Source: Pseudomonas sp. PICF141 (GTDB lineage Bacteria; Pseudomonadota; Gammaproteobacteria; Pseudomonadales; Pseudomonadaceae). From it: a DNA stretch of 64,000 bases. The stretch is taken from the NCBI RefSeq assembly GCF_002286815.1, contig NZ_MUNM01000014.1:18500-82499 (forward strand), given 5' to 3'. Each line of letters starts with the position of its first letter. Within the stretch, counting starts at the first letter, position 1. The notes under the pieces are model-generated. The model searched no databases. It saw only the letters and a program-made list of their open reading frames with translations, and was not told where the DNA came from. Positions 38,523-50,900 of the stretch are shown piece by piece. Made by a program: the position numbers and the translations under genes.

Positions 38523-38714
38523 TTACTTACCTGCCTGCTGGTTGAGCACAGTCTTCACGCGAGCGATGTCACGCTTAACTTGCGAGAGCAGATGAGACTG
38601 CCCCAACTGGCCAGTTGCTTTCTGCATACGCAGATTGAACTGGTCGCGCAGCAAGCCGAGCAGTTGCTCGTTCAGCTGCTGTGCGGATTTTTCACGAAGT
38701 TCATTCGCTTTCAT
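38523..38714 (-). CDS. rpmC: 50S ribosomal protein L29
   Basis: 63 aa from ATG 38714 ([19 protein letters not shown]), chosen because the TGATG overlap with the rplP stop gives coupled translation. Two-helix hairpin at the tunnel exit, near the docking site of trigger factor and SRP. Confidence 0.97.
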
Positions 38715-39127
38715 CACATCACCGTCCGTTTAACAAAGGCGGTGGCGAGCGGCAGCTTTGCAGCAGCCAGGGCAAAAGCCTCACGCGCCAGCTCTTCAGA
38801 AACACCCTCGATTTCATACAGGACTTTGCCTGGCTGAATCTGGGCAACCCAGTACTCCACACTACCCTTACCTTTACCCATCCGAACTTCGAGTGGCTTT
38901 TTGGAAATAGGCTTGTCCGGGAATACACGGATCCAGATCTTGCCGCCACGTTTAACGTGACGGGTCAGAGCACGACGCGCTGACTCGATCTGACGAGCGG
39001 TGAGACGACCACGAGCTACAGACTTCAGCGCGAACTCGCCGAAGCTGACTTTGCTACCGCGCTGAGCCAGACCACGGTTGTGGCCTGTCATCTGCTTGCG
39101 GAACTTCGTACGCTTTGGTTGCAACAT
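38714..39127 (-). CDS. rplP: 50S ribosomal protein L16
   Basis: 137 aa. [19 protein letters not shown] is the universal start; [20 protein letters not shown] is central. L16 organises the A-site tRNA elbow region of 23S rRNA. Its stop overlaps the rpmC start by one base. Confidence 0.98.
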
Positions 39128-39139
39128 TTGGCGTACCCC

Positions 39140-39826
39140 TTACTTAGCAGCTTTTTTACGAGGCGCTGGTGCTTGTGGTTTCAGTTCTTCTTGGCGACCA
39201 CCAATTACTTCGCCTTTGAAGATCCAAACCTTTACACCGATCACACCATAAGTGGTGTGAGCTTCGTAGTTGGCATAGTCGATGTCGGCACGCAGGGTGT
39301 GCAGTGGCACACGACCTTCGCGATACCATTCAGTACGTGCGATTTCAGCACCGCCGAGACGACCGCTCACTTGGATTTTGATGCCTTTGGCACCAATGCG
39401 CATGGCGTTCTGAACAGCGCGCTTCATAGCGCGACGGAACATTACGCGACGCTCCAGCTGCTGAGCTACGCTCTGCGCAACCAGCATACCGTCGAGCTCC
39501 GGCTTACGGATCTCTTCGATATTGATGTGCACAGGCACACCCATTTGCTTGGTCAGGTCCTGACGCAGCTTCTCAACATCTTCACCTTTCTTCCCGATAA
39601 CGATACCTGGACGAGCGGTGTGGATGGTGATGCGTGCAGTCTGAGCCGGACGATGGATATCGATACGGCTTACGGACGCGCTTTTTAGTTTGTCTTGGAG
39701 ATATTCACGCACCTTCAGATCAGCGAACAAATAGTCCGCATAAGTCCGACCGTCTGCGTACCAGACGGAGGTGTGCTCCTTGACGATTCCCAGGCGAATG
39801 CCAATGGGATGTACTTTCTGACCCAT
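39140..39826 (-). CDS. rpsC: 30S ribosomal protein S3
   Basis: 228 aa from ATG 39826 ([14 protein letters not shown]); the frame upstream overlaps rplV and is not S3. KH domain with [20 protein letters not shown] (about 61-80), then the basic C-terminal domain. Part of the mRNA-entry helicase with S4 and S5. Confidence 0.98.
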
Positions 39827-39839
39827 CTCTTCGACTCCG

Positions 39840-40172
39840 TTACTTGTCAGCAACCTTGACAGTGATATGGCAAGACCGCTTGACGATGCGATCAGCACGG
39901 CCTTTGGCGCGTGGCATGATGCGCTTCAGCGAACGCCCTTCGTTGACGAAAACGGTGCTGACCTTCAGGTCATCAACGTCTGCGCCTTCGTTATGCTCGG
40001 CGTTGGCTACGGCCGACTCCAGCACTTTCTTCATGATCTCGGCGGCTTTCTTACTGCTGAAAGCCAACAGGTTGAGCGCTTCGCCCACCTTCTTCCCGCG
40101 GATCTGGTCGGCGACCAAGCGGGCTTTCTGGGCGGAGATTCGAGCGCCCGACAACTTAGCGGCTACTTCCAT
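39840..40172 (-). CDS. rplV: 50S ribosomal protein L22
   Basis: 110 aa. [20 protein letters not shown] start and a beta-hairpin ([18 protein letters not shown], about 82-99) that lines the exit tunnel. The hairpin tip, the site of macrolide-resistance changes, looks ordinary. Confidence 0.98.
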
Positions 40173-40183
40173 TTCCTAACCCC

Positions 40184-40459
40184 TTAACGCTTGGCTTTCT
40201 TGTCTGCCACGTGCCCACGATAAGTGCGGGTACCGGCGAACTCGCCCAGTTTGTGGCCGACCATGTCTTCGTTAACGAGAACTGGGACGTGTTGACGACC
40301 GTTGTGTACTGCGATGGTCAGACCGACCATTTGTGGCAGGATCATGGAACGACGCGACCAGGTCTTAACTGGTTTGCGATCGTTCTTTTCCGCCGCCACT
40401 TCGATCTTCTTCAGTAGGTGAAGATCGATAAAAGGACCTTTTTTCAGAGAACGTGGCAC
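40184..40459 (-). CDS. rpsS: 30S ribosomal protein S19
   Basis: 91 aa. [20 protein letters not shown] and the S19 signature [19 protein letters not shown]. Located in the 30S head, where it pairs with S13. 16 bp after rplB. Confidence 0.98.
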   Translation of the reverse strand: MPRSLKKGPFIDLHLLKKIEVAAEKNDRKPVKTWSRRSMILPQMVGLTIAVHNGRQHVPVLVNEDMVGHKLGEFAGTRTYRGHVADKKAKR

Positions 40460-40475
40460 TGTCGTATCCCTCTAT

Positions 40476-41300
40476 TTACTTGCGACGACGGACGATCATT
40501 TTGTCGGTACGCTTATTACCACGAGTCTTCGCGCCCTTAGTCGGGAAGCCCCATGGCGATACCGGATGACGACCACCAGAGGTACGACCTTCACCACCAC
40601 CATGTGGGTGGTCAACCGGGTTCATGGCAACACCACGAACGGTTGGGCGAACGCCACGCCAGCGTTTGGCACCAGCTTTACCCAGCGAACGCAGGCTGTG
40701 CTCGGAGTTCGAGACTTCACCCAGGGTCGCACGGCATTCAGCCAGCACTTTACGCATCTCACCAGAACGCAGACGCAGGGTCACGTAGACACCTTCACGA
40801 GCGATCAGCTGAGCCGAAGCACCAGCAGAACGAGCGATTTGCGCGCCTTTACCTGGCTTCAATTCGATGCCGTGTACGGTGCTACCAACTGGAATGTTAC
40901 GCAGTTGCAGAGCGTTGCCCGGCTTGATCGGCGCCAAAGCACCTGCGATCAGCTGGTCACCAGCACTCACGCCTTTAGGGGCGATGATGTAGCGACGCTC
41001 GCCATCTGCGTACAGCAGCAGAGCGATGTGAGCAGTACGGTTTGGATCGTATTCAATACGCTCGACAGTGGCAGAGATGCCATCTTTGTCGTTGCGACGG
41101 AAATCGACCAGACGATAATGCTGCTTATGGCCACCACCGACGTGACGAGTGGTAATGCGACCATTGTTGTTACGACCACCAGTCTTCGATTTTTTCTCGA
41201 GCAGCGGTGCGTGAGGAGCGCCTTTATGCAGCTCCTGGTTGACCACCTTGACCACAAAACGGCGGCCAGGGGAAGTCGGTTTGCATTTAACGATTGCCAT
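40476..41300 (-). CDS. rplB: 50S ribosomal protein L2
   Basis: 274 aa. The C-terminal [20 protein letters not shown] contains the conserved His near residue 230 linked to the peptidyl-transferase centre. An SH3-like/OB pair forms the core. 14 bp after rplW. Confidence 0.98.
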   Translation of the reverse strand: MAIVKCKPTSPGRRFVVKVVNQELHKGAPHAPLLEKKSKTGGRNNNGRITTRHVGGGHKQHYRLVDFRRNDKDGISATVERIEYDPNRTAHIALLLYADGERRYIIAPKGVSAGDQLIAGALAPIKPGNALQLRNIPVGSTVHGIELKPGKGAQIARSAGASAQLIAREGVYVTLRLRSGEMRKVLAECRATLGEVSNSEHSLRSLGKAGAKRWRGVRPTVRGVAMNPVDHPHGGGEGRTSGGRHPVSPWGFPTKGAKTRGNKRTDKMIVRRRK

Positions 41301-41314
41301 GATGCACCCCTTCC

Positions 41315-41614
41315 TTACTCAGCACTGCTGCTGAAATCGAGATCTTGGCCTGGCTGAAGGGAGATAACTGCCTTCTTCCAGTCATTACGCTTGCCCAGAC
41401 CGCGAGCAGTGCGCTTGCTCTTACCCAGAACATTCAGGGTAGTAACACGCTCTACTTTCACGCTGAACAGGCTTTCGACGGCCTTCTTGATTTCCAGCTT
41501 GGTTGCATCAGTTGCAACCTTGAAAACGAACTGGCCTTTCTTGTCAGCCAGAACCGTAGCCTTCTCGGAAACGTGCGGGCCGAGCAGAACTTTAAATACG
41601 CGTTCCTGGTTCAT
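41315..41614 (-). CDS. rplW: 50S ribosomal protein L23
   Basis: 99 aa. [20 protein letters not shown] start; [22 protein letters not shown] is the family core. It forms the tunnel-exit docking site for trigger factor and SRP. Start overlaps the rplD stop by 4 bp (ATGA). Confidence 0.98.
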
Positions 41615-42213
41615 CCCAGCAGCTCCTCGAATTTCTTCACGGCCGACACGGTGATCAACACCTTGTCGTATGCGATCAGACTAACTGGATCGGAACCTTG
41701 CACGTCACGTACATCAACGTGTGGCAGGTTGCGAGCAGCCAGGTACAGGTTCTGATCAACCACTTCAGACACGATCAAGACGTCAGTCAGGCCCATGCCG
41801 GTCAGTTTGCTCAGCAGGTCTTTGGTCTTCGGTGCATCAACAGCGAAGTCCTGAACCACAACCAGACGATCAGTACGCACCAGCTCAGCAAGGATGGAAC
41901 GCATTGCTGCGCGATACATCTTCTTGTTCAGCTTCTGGGTGTGATCCTGAGGACGAGCTGCAAAAGTGGTACCGCCGCCACGCCAGATTGGGCTACGGAT
42001 AGTACCGGCACGAGCACGGCCAGTACCTTTCTGACGCCATGGGCGCTTACCGCCACCACGAACGTCGGAACGGGTTTTTTGCTGCTTGCTACCTTGACGG
42101 CCGCCAGCCATGTAGGCCACGACTGCTTGGTGAACCAGCGTCTCGTTGAATTCGCCGCCAAATGTCAGTTCGGAAACTTCGATCGCTTGAGCGTCATTTA
42201 CATTTAATTGCAT
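41611..42213 (-). CDS. rplD: 50S ribosomal protein L4
   Basis: 200 aa. The extended loop [20 protein letters not shown] (about 45-64) reaches the exit tunnel. In E. coli L4 also represses its own S10 operon through the leader; the leader here is only about 55 nt, so the same mechanism may not apply. Confidence 0.98.
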
Positions 42214-42225
42214 GTCAGCTTCCCC

Positions 42226-42861
42226 TTAACCGCGAGCCTTGGCTGCTGGACGTACAACCAAGTTGCCGCCAGTAGCGCCAGGAACAGCACCCTTGACCAA
42301 CAACAGATTGCGTTCAGCGTCCACGCGCACTACTTCGAGGGACTGCACGGTCACGCGCTCAGCGCCCATATGACCGGACATTTTTTTGCCCTTGAATACA
42401 CGACCAGGAGTCTGGCACTGGCCGATAGAGCCTGGAACGCGGTGGGACACGGAGTTACCGTGGGTATTATCTTGCCCGCGGAAGTTCCAACGCTTGATCG
42501 TACCCTGGAAGCCTTTACCTTTGGACTGACCGGTTACATCAACCAGTTGACCAGCAGCGAAGATTTCAGCGTTGATCAGATCGCCGGCCTGGTACTCGCC
42601 TTCTTCAAGGCGGAATTCCATTACGGTACGACCAGCGGCAACGTTCGCTTTAGCGAAGTGACCAGCTTGAGCAGCTGTAACACGCGAAGCACGACGCTCA
42701 CCTACAGTGACTTGCACTGCACGATAGCCATCGGTCTCTTCAGTTTTGAACTGGGTGACGCGATTCGGCTCGATCTCAATGACCGTGACCGGAATGGAGA
42801 CACCTTCTTCGGTGAAAATACGGGTCATACCGCATTTACGACCGACTACACCAATAGTCAT
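42226..42861 (-). CDS. rplC: 50S ribosomal protein L3
   Basis: 211 aa from ATG 42861 ([20 protein letters not shown]); 11 upstream in-frame residues are not part of L3. Central loop [20 protein letters not shown], whose Gln may be N5-methylated by PrmB, points to the peptidyl-transferase centre. Confidence 0.98.
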   Translation of the reverse strand: MTIGVVGRKCGMTRIFTEEGVSIPVTVIEIEPNRVTQFKTEETDGYRAVQVTVGERRASRVTAAQAGHFAKANVAAGRTVMEFRLEEGEYQAGDLINAEIFAAGQLVDVTGQSKGKGFQGTIKRWNFRGQDNTHGNSVSHRVPGSIGQCQTPGRVFKGKKMSGHMGAERVTVQSLEVVRVDAERNLLLVKGAVPGATGGNLVVRPAAKARG

Positions 42862-42941
42862 GTTGTAAACCTCATGAGTGTACGGGGCTTTCACCCGCTA
42901 TGGCCGCCCATTTCAGAGCGTTACACGACCAAGACCGAGTC

Positions 42942-43253
42942 TTAGCCGAGGCTGATCTGCACTTCCACACCGGCCGCAAGATCAAGCTTCATAAGTGCAT
43001 CAACGGTTTTATCCGTTGGCTGGACGATGTCCAGAACGCGCTTATGAGTACGGATCTCGTACTGGTCACGCGCGTCTTTGTTGACGTGCGGTGAGACCAG
43101 AACGGTGAACCGCTCTTTACGGGTAGGCAGTGGAATTGGACCACGCACTTGAGCACCAGTACGTTTCGCGGTTTCCACGATTTCCTGGGTGGATTGGTCG
43201 ATCAGGCGATGGTCAAAAGCCTTCAACCTGATACGGATTTGCTGATTTTGCAT
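42942..43253 (-). CDS. rpsJ: 30S ribosomal protein S10 (NusE)
   Basis: 103 aa. [20 protein letters not shown] start; the long loop (about 45-60) inserts into the 30S head. As NusE it also works in antitermination with NusB and NusG, whose gene lies about 16 kb upstream. First gene of the S10 operon, preceded by a strong promoter. Confidence 0.98.
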
Positions 43254-43315
43254 TGGATTTCAGACTCCGGCTGCTATTCCCACCGAGCGCAATACGCCCG
43301 TTAAAAGGAGGCGCA

Positions 43316-43344
43316 ATTCTATAGACGCCCCATATAGGTGTCAA
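43316..43344 (-). promoter_or_regulatory. S10 operon (rpsJ) sigma70 promoter
   Basis: TTGACA (43339-43344, full consensus), exactly 17 bp, TAGAAT (43316-43321), minus strand. Transcription would start near 43309, giving a leader of about 55 nt before rpsJ. The -35 is only 4 bp from the A/T flank of the tuf terminator. Confidence 0.85.
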
Positions 43345-43348
43345 CCCA

Positions 43349-43381
43349 ATAAAAAAGCCCCCGCTAAGCGGGGGCTTTTTC
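43349..43381. terminator. Terminator of the str operon (after tuf)
   Basis: Stem AAGCCCCCGC / GCGGGGGCTT with a 3-nt loop, flanked by A6 and T5, 28 bp past the tuf stop. It separates str from the S10 operon. Confidence 0.95.
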
Positions 43382-43409
43382 AATTCATCGAAGCTTACTC
43401 AAAAAGAGC

Positions 43410-44603
43410 TTACTCGATGATTTTGGCTACGACGCCAGCGCCGACGGTACGACCGCCTTCACGGATAGCGAAACGCAGACCGTCTTCCATTGCGATGGTC
43501 TTGATCAGGGTGACAACCATTTTGATGTTGTCGCCCGGCATTACCATTTCAACGCCTTCTGGCAGTTCGCAGTTACCAGTCACGTCAGTAGTACGGAAGT
43601 AGAACTGCGGACGGTAGCCTTTGAAGAACGGAGTGTGACGACCGCCTTCTTCCTTGCTCAGAACGTAGACTTCAGCTTCGAACTTGGTGTGCGGCTTGAC
43701 CGAACCCGGCTTAACCAGAACCTGGCCACGCTCAACGTCGTCACGCTTGGTACCACGCAGCAGAACGCCGCAGTTCTCGCCAGCACGACCTTCGTCGAGC
43801 AGCTTACGGAACATTTCAACACCGGTGCAGGTGGTGACGGTAGTCTCACGCAGACCAACGATTTCCAGTGGATCCTGAACCTTGACGATACCGCGCTCGA
43901 TACGGCCAGTTACAACAGTACCGCGACCGGAGATCGAGAATACGTCTTCGATTGGCATCAGGAACGGCTTGTCGATAACACGGACCGGATCCGGGATGTA
44001 GCTGTCCAGAGTTTCAACCAACTTCTTGACGGCAGTGGTGCCCATCTCGTTGTCGTCTTGACCGTTCAGAGCCATCAGAGCCGAACCGATGATGATCGGA
44101 GTGTCGTCGCCCGGGAAGTCGTAAGTGCTCAGCAGATCGCGCACTTCCATCTCAACCAGTTCCAGCAGCTCAGCGTCGTCAACCATGTCAGCCTTGTTCA
44201 GGAAGACAACGATGTACGGTACGCCTACCTGACGGGACAGCAGGATGTGCTCACGGGTTTGTGGCATCGGACCATCAGCGGCCGAGCAAACCAGGATCGC
44301 GCCGTCCATCTGGGCAGCACCAGTGATCATGTTCTTCACGTAGTCAGCGTGACCTGGGCAGTCAACGTGAGCGTAGTGACGAATCGAAGAGTTGTACTCA
44401 ACGTGCGCGGTGTTGATGGTGATACCACGAGCTTTTTCTTCCGGAGCGCTGTCGATTTTGTCGAAAGCAACAACGGCCGAACCGAAAACTTCGGAGCAGA
44501 CGCGAGTCAGAGCAGCGGTCAGCGTGGTTTTACCGTGGTCGACGTGACCGATGGTGCCAACGTTGACGTGCGGGAGGGTACGGTCAAATTTTTCTTTAGC
44601 CAC
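43410..44603 (-). CDS. tufA: Elongation factor Tu, str-operon copy
   Basis: 397 aa. GTPase motifs GHVDHGKT (19-26), DCPGHADY (about 81-88) and NKAD (about 136-139) are intact; it delivers aminoacyl-tRNA to the ribosome. Last gene of rpsL-rpsG-fusA-tuf, 31 bp after fusA. It differs from the second copy at 59979-61172 by about 26 residues by my count, mostly in residues 7-85, 205-255 and the C-terminus. Confidence 0.97.
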   Translation of the reverse strand: MAKEKFDRTLPHVNVGTIGHVDHGKTTLTAALTRVCSEVFGSAVVAFDKIDSAPEEKARGITINTAHVEYNSSIRHYAHVDCPGHADYVKNMITGAAQMDGAILVCSAADGPMPQTREHILLSRQVGVPYIVVFLNKADMVDDAELLELVEMEVRDLLSTYDFPGDDTPIIIGSALMALNGQDDNEMGTTAVKKLVETLDSYIPDPVRVIDKPFLMPIEDVFSISGRGTVVTGRIERGIVKVQDPLEIVGLRETTVTTCTGVEMFRKLLDEGRAGENCGVLLRGTKRDDVERGQVLVKPGSVKPHTKFEAEVYVLSKEEGGRHTPFFKGYRPQFYFRTTDVTGNCELPEGVEMVMPGDNIKMVVTLIKTIAMEDGLRFAIREGGRTVGAGVVAKIIE

Positions 44604-44634
44604 GACAATTAACTCCTAGCCTAAAGGGGCTGAA

Positions 44635-46740
44635 TCAGCCTTGTTTTTTGGTAACAGTTTCGACGATATGCGACGGAGCTGTATTGTATTTTTTGAATTC
44701 CATAGAGTAGCTTGCGCGACCTTGGGACATGGAGCGGACGTCGGTCGCATAACCGAACATCTCACCCAGCGGAACTTCGGCGCGAATCACTTTGCCGGAG
44801 ACCGTGTCTTCCATACCCAGGATCATGCCGCGACGACGGTTAAGGTCGCCCATCACGTCACCCATATAGTCTTCAGGCGTAACAACCTCTACCGCCATGA
44901 TCGGCTCAAGCAACTCACCACCGCCCTTCTGGGCCAGTTGCTTGGTAGCCATGGAGGCAGCCACTTTAAACGCCATCTCGTTGGAGTCGACGTCGTGGTA
45001 GGAACCATCAAACACGGTAGCCTTCAGGCCGATCAGCGGATAGCCGGCAACAACGCCGTTCTTCATCTGCTCTTCGATACCCTTCTGGATAGCCGGGATG
45101 TATTCCTTAGGAACCACACCACCCACTACTTCGTTCAGGAATTGCAGACCTTCCTGACCTTCGTCAGCAGGAGCAAAACGAATCCAGCAGTGACCGAACT
45201 GGCCACGACCGCCGGACTGGCGAACGAACTTGCCTTCAATCTCGCAGCTCTTCGTGATGCGCTCACGGTACGAAACCTGAGGCTTGCCGATGTTGGCTTC
45301 GACGTTGAACTCACGGCGCATCCGGTCAACCAGGATGTCCAGGTGCAACTCGCCCATGCCAGAGATGATCGTCTGACCAGTCTCTTCATCAGTCTTGACG
45401 CGGAAAGACGGGTCTTCCTGAGCAAGCTTGCCCAGAGCGATACCCATTTTTTCCTGGTCATCCTTGGTCTTAGGCTCTACGGCTACCGAGATAACCGGCT
45501 CCGGGAAGTCCATGCGAACCAGGATGATTGGCTTGTCAGCGTTGCACAGAGTCTCACCAGTGGTGACGTCCTTCATGCCGATCAGGGCCGCGATGTCGCC
45601 AGCGCGAACTTCCTTGATCTCTTCACGGGCGTTTGCGTGCATTTGCACCATACGACCCACGCGCTCTTTCTTGCCTTTAACCGAGTTGATCACGCCGTCG
45701 CCGGAGGCCAACACGCCCGAGTAAACTCGAACGAAGGTCAAGGTACCCACGAATGGGTCGGTAGCGATCTTGAACGCCAAAGCCGAGAACGGCTCGTTGT
45801 CGTCTGCGTGACGCTCCATCTGCTTTTCCTCGTCATCGGGGTCAGTACCCTTGATGGCAGGAATGTCAGTTGGTGCAGGCAGGTAATCGATAACGGCGTC
45901 GAGAACCAGGGGAACACCCTTGTTCTTGAAGGAAGAACCGCAAACAGCCAGAACGATCTCACCAGCGATAGTACGCTGACGCAGAGCGGCCTTGATTTCC
46001 TCGATGGAAAGCTCTTCGCCCTCGAGGTACTTGTTCATCAGCTCTTCACTGGCTTCGGCAGCAGCCTCAACCATGTTGCTTCGCCACTCTTCAGCCAGCT
46101 CCTGCAATTCGGCAGGGATAGCTTCGCGACGCGGAGTCATGCCCTTGTCGGAATCGTTCCAGTAAACCGCTTCCATGGTCATCAAATCGATCTGACCCTG
46201 GAAGTTGTCTTCGGAACCGATAGCCAACTGGATTGGCACCGGAGTGTGACCCAGACGCTGCTTGATCTGAGCGATCACGCGCAGGAAGTTCGCACCGGCA
46301 CGGTCCATCTTGTTCACGTAAACGATACGTGGAACACCGTACTTGTTGGCCTGACGCCATACGGTTTCGGACTGAGGCTCAACACCGGAAGTACCACAGA
46401 ACACAACCACAGCGCCGTCGAGTACACGCAGGGAACGCTCAACTTCAATAGTGAAGTCTACGTGACCCGGGGTATCGATGACGTTGAAGCGGTATTGGTC
46501 CTTGTGCTGCTTCGCAGAACCCTGCCAGAAGGCGGTAATAGCAGCAGAAGTAATGGTAATACCACGCTCCTGCTCCTGAACCATCCAGTCTGTGGTCGCG
46601 GCGCCGTCATGCACCTCGCCCATCTTGTGACTTTTGCCAGTGTAAAAAAGGACGCGCTCGGTGGTGGTGGTTTTACCAGCATCCACGTGAGCAACGATAC
46701 CAATGTTACGGTAGCGATTAATCGGTGTAGTACGAGCCAT
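44635..46740 (-). CDS. fusA: Elongation factor G
   Basis: 701 aa. P-loop AHVDAGKTT (about 17-25), DTPGHVDF (about 88-95) and NKMD (about 142-145); five-domain translocase ending in the EF-G C-terminal fold. It is the str-operon copy, 30 bp after rpsG. Translocates mRNA-tRNA and helps recycle ribosomes with RRF. Confidence 0.98.
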   Translation of the reverse strand: MARTTPINRYRNIGIVAHVDAGKTTTTERVLFYTGKSHKMGEVHDGAATTDWMVQEQERGITITSAAITAFWQGSAKQHKDQYRFNVIDTPGHVDFTIEVERSLRVLDGAVVVFCGTSGVEPQSETVWRQANKYGVPRIVYVNKMDRAGANFLRVIAQIKQRLGHTPVPIQLAIGSEDNFQGQIDLMTMEAVYWNDSDKGMTPRREAIPAELQELAEEWRSNMVEAAAEASEELMNKYLEGEELSIEEIKAALRQRTIAGEIVLAVCGSSFKNKGVPLVLDAVIDYLPAPTDIPAIKGTDPDDEEKQMERHADDNEPFSALAFKIATDPFVGTLTFVRVYSGVLASGDGVINSVKGKKERVGRMVQMHANAREEIKEVRAGDIAALIGMKDVTTGETLCNADKPIILVRMDFPEPVISVAVEPKTKDDQEKMGIALGKLAQEDPSFRVKTDEETGQTIISGMGELHLDILVDRMRREFNVEANIGKPQVSYRERITKSCEIEGKFVRQSGGRGQFGHCWIRFAPADEGQEGLQFLNEVVGGVVPKEYIPAIQKGIEEQMKNGVVAGYPLIGLKATVFDGSYHDVDSNEMAFKVAASMATKQLAQKGGGELLEPIMAVEVVTPEDYMGDVMGDLNRRRGMILGMEDTVSGKVIRAEVPLGEMFGYATDVRSMSQGRASYSMEFKKYNTAPSHIVETVTKKQG

Positions 46741-46770
46741 AAAGCCCTCGCAAAATTAGTGACGCTAAAA

Positions 46771-47262
<492 letters not shown>

Positions 47263-47358
47263 TCAGGTTCGCTCGGAATCGGTGCCCTTTCGGGACGCCT
47301 CCGACCTTACTCTTATCGACTCAGAAAAATAAAAATCAGTTTTTGCAGCACGCGACCA

Positions 47359-47730
47359 TTACTTCGGACGCTTGGTACCGTACTTCGAACGACCCTGGTT
47401 ACGACCTTTAACGCCGGAAGTATCCAAAGAACCGCGAACGGTGTGGTAACGAACACCTGGCAAGTCTTTTACACGACCGCCGCGGATCAGTACCACGCTG
47501 TGCTCTTGCAGGTTGTGGCCTTCACCGCCGATGTACGAGGAAACCTCGAAACCGTTGGTCAGACGCACACGGCATACTTTACGCAGTGCCGAGTTAGGTT
47601 TTTTCGGCGTGGTGGTATACACACGGGTGCATACGCCACGACGTTGCGGGCAGTTCTGCAGCGCAGGCACGTCGGATTTCTCGACGATACGCTTACGCGG
47701 CTGACGTACCAGCTGGTTGATAGTTGCCAT
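47359..47730 (-). CDS. rpsL: 30S ribosomal protein S12
   Basis: 123 aa. Decoding-centre loops TTPKKPNSA (Lys43) and [13 protein letters not shown] (Lys88, Asp89) are wild-type, so no rpsL streptomycin-resistance change is seen. Asp89 is the site of beta-methylthiolation by RimO, the modification helped by YcaO in E. coli. First gene of the str operon, about 90 nt after its promoter. Confidence 0.98.
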
Positions 47731-47821
47731 CTACTAGCTCCACTGTTGTCTTGCGACGCTATTGTCTTGCAAGAAAAGCAAAATGGCAGGAACGAATTCC
47801 CGCCAAATTTAGGGGTACAAG

Positions 47822-47850
47822 AGTCTAAAGAGGATCTTGCCCCCAGTCAA
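47822..47850 (-). promoter_or_regulatory. str operon (rpsL) sigma70 promoter
   Basis: TTGACT (47845-47850), exactly 17 bp, TAGACT (47822-47827), minus strand, in the 216-bp gap after rpoC. I saw no strong terminator for rpoBC between rpoC and this promoter, so read-through into str is possible. Confidence 0.75.
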
Positions 47851-47946
47851 GGAAAGGCCCCGACCTCCCCGCTCATCCAACCTCGACAAATTGTCTCGAT
47901 TCGATGAACGGAACAGCCAGGGCCTTACGCTCATTTACCGCAAAAC

Positions 47947-50900
47947 TCAGTTACCGCTCGAGTTCAGCGCTTCGGTCAGTGCAGCTTCCACTTCACTGGC
48001 GCTTACGCGCAACGGTTTGTCAGCATCACGGCGGCGCTTGCGCTCGCTGTGGTAAGCCAGACCGGTACCCGCCGGGATCAAACGACCCACGACTACGTTT
48101 TCTTTCAGGCCGCGCAAGTAATCGCGCTTGCCGGTTACCGCCGCTTCGGTCAATACGCGAGTGGTTTCCTGGAAGGAAGCCGCCGAGATGAACGATTCGG
48201 TGGACAACGACGCCTTGGTGATACCCAGCAGTACGCGAGTGAACTTGGAAACGAATTTCTCGTCGCCAGCCAGACGCTCGTTCTCTACCAGAACGTGAGT
48301 CAATTCCATCTGGTCGCCCTTGATGAAACTGGAATCGCCGGATTCAGCGATTTCAACTTTACGCAGCATCTGACGCAGGATGGTCTCGATGTGCTTGTCG
48401 TTGATCTTCACGCCTTGCAGACGGTAAACGTCCTGGATCTCGTTCACGATGTACTTGGCCAGCGCACTCACACCCAGCAGACGCAGGATGTCGTGTGGAT
48501 CGCTCGGGCCGTCGGAGATAACTTCGCCGCGGTTTACCTGTTCGCCTTCGAAGACGTTCAGGTGACGCCACTTCGGAATCAGCTCTTCGTACGGATCGCT
48601 GCCGTCGTTCGGGGTGATAACCAGACGGCGCTTGCCTTTGGTTTCTTTACCGAACGCGATGGTGCCGCTGACTTCAGCCAGAATCGAGGCTTCTTTCGGA
48701 CGACGGGCTTCGAACAAGTCGGCAACACGCGGCAGACCACCGGTGATGTCACGGGTCTTCGAAGTCTCTTGCGGAATACGAGCGATAACATCACCGATCG
48801 CGATTTTCGCACCATCCGCTACACCAACCAGGGCGTTAGCAGGCAGGAAGTACTGAGCGATTACGTCGGTACCCGGCAGCAAGAGATCCTTGCCGTTGTC
48901 ATCAACCATCTTCACAGCAGGACGGATATCTTTACCGGCAGCTGGACGGTCTTTGGCGTCGAGTACTTCAATGTTGGTCATACCGGTCAATTCGTCAGTC
49001 TGACGCTTGATCGTGATGCCTTCTTCCATGCCTACGTAGGTCACGGTACCTTTCATTTCGGTAACGATTGGGTGAGTGTGCGGATCCCACTTGGCCACGA
49101 TTGCGCCAGCGTCGACCTTGTCACCTTCTTTAACCGAAATCACAGCACCGTACGGCAGCTTGTAACGCTCGCGCTCACGACCGAAGTCATCAGCGATCGC
49201 CAGCTCACCGGAACGGGACACAGCAACCAGGCACCCATCGACTCGCTCAACGTGTTTCAGGTTATGCAGACGGACGGTACCGCCATTCTTCACCTGAACG
49301 CTGTCGGCCGCGGAGGTCCGGCTTGCCGCACCACCGATGTGGAACGTACGCATGGTCAGCTGGGTACCCGGCTCACCGATGGACTGGGCAGCGATAACAC
49401 CGACCGCTTCACCAATGTTCACCTGATGACCACGAGCCAAGTCACGGCCATAGCATTTGGCGCAAATGCCGTAGCGGGTTTCGCAGCTGATTGGCGAACG
49501 CACGATCACTTCGTCGATGCTGTTCAGCTCGATGAATTCGACCCACTTTTCGTCTACCAGAGTACCGGCAGGAACGATGACTTCTTCGGTACCCGGCTTG
49601 AACACGTCACGGGCAATGACACGGCCCAATACGCGCTCACCCAACGGCTCAACAACGTCACCGCCTTCAATGTGCGGAGTCATTACCAGGCCATGTTCGG
49701 TGCCGCAATCGATCTCGGTTACTACCAGATCCTGCGCCACGTCTACCAGACGACGAGTCAGGTAACCGGAGTTCGCAGTTTTCAACGCGGTATCCGCCAA
49801 ACCTTTACGAGCACCGTGAGTAGAGATGAAGTACTGAAGTACGCTCAAACCTTCACGGAAGTTCGCAGTAATCGGCGTTTCGATGATGGAGCCGTCCGGC
49901 TTGGCCATCAGGCCACGCATACCGGCGAGCTGACGGATCTGCGCAGCAGAACCCCGTGCGCCCGAGTCGGCCATCATGTACATCGAGTTGAACGACTCCT
50001 GGTCGACTTCGACGCCATGACGGTCAATGACTTTCTCTTTCGAGAGGTTGGCCATCATCGCCTTGGAAACTTCGTCGTTCGCCTTGGACCAAAGGTCGAT
50101 CACTTTGTTGTACTTCTCGCCCTGGGTTACCAGGCCGGAGGCGTATTGGCTTTCGATCTCTTTCACTTCGTCGGTGGCTGCACCGATGATGCGAGCTTTT
50201 TCATCCGGGATAACGAAGTCGTTAACACCGATGGAAACGCCGGAGATGGTCGAATAAGCAAAACCGGTGTACATCAACTGGTCAGCGAAGATCACAGTCT
50301 CTTTCAGACCAACCACGCGGTAGCACTGGTTGATCAGCTTGGAGATCGCCTTTTTCTTCATCGGCAGGTTGACGACGTCGTATGACAGACCTTTTGGCAC
50401 AACCTGGAACAACAGCGCACGGCCAACAGTGGTGTCGACGATACGAGTGTTGGTCACGCTGCCGCCATCGCGGTCGTTGACGGTTTCGGTGATCCGCACT
50501 TTGACTTTAGCGTGCAGTGCGGCTTCGCCAGCACGGAACACACGGTCAACTTCCTGCAGATCCGCAAACACACGACCTTCGCCCTTGGCGTTGATCGCTT
50601 CACGAGTCATGTAGTACAGACCCAATACAACGTCCTGCGACGGAACGATGATTGGCTCACCGTTGGCTGGCGACAGAATGTTGTTGGTCGACATCATCAA
50701 CGCACGCGCTTCCAGCTGGGCTTCCAGTGTCAGCGGTACGTGCACGGCCATTTGGTCGCCGTCGAAGTCGGCGTTGTACGCAGCACAGACCAGAGGGTGC
50801 AGCTGGATAGCCTTACCTTCGATCAGTACCGGTTCAAACGCCTGGATACCCAGACGGTGAAGAGTCGGTGCACGGTTGAGAAGAACCGGGTGTTCGCGAA

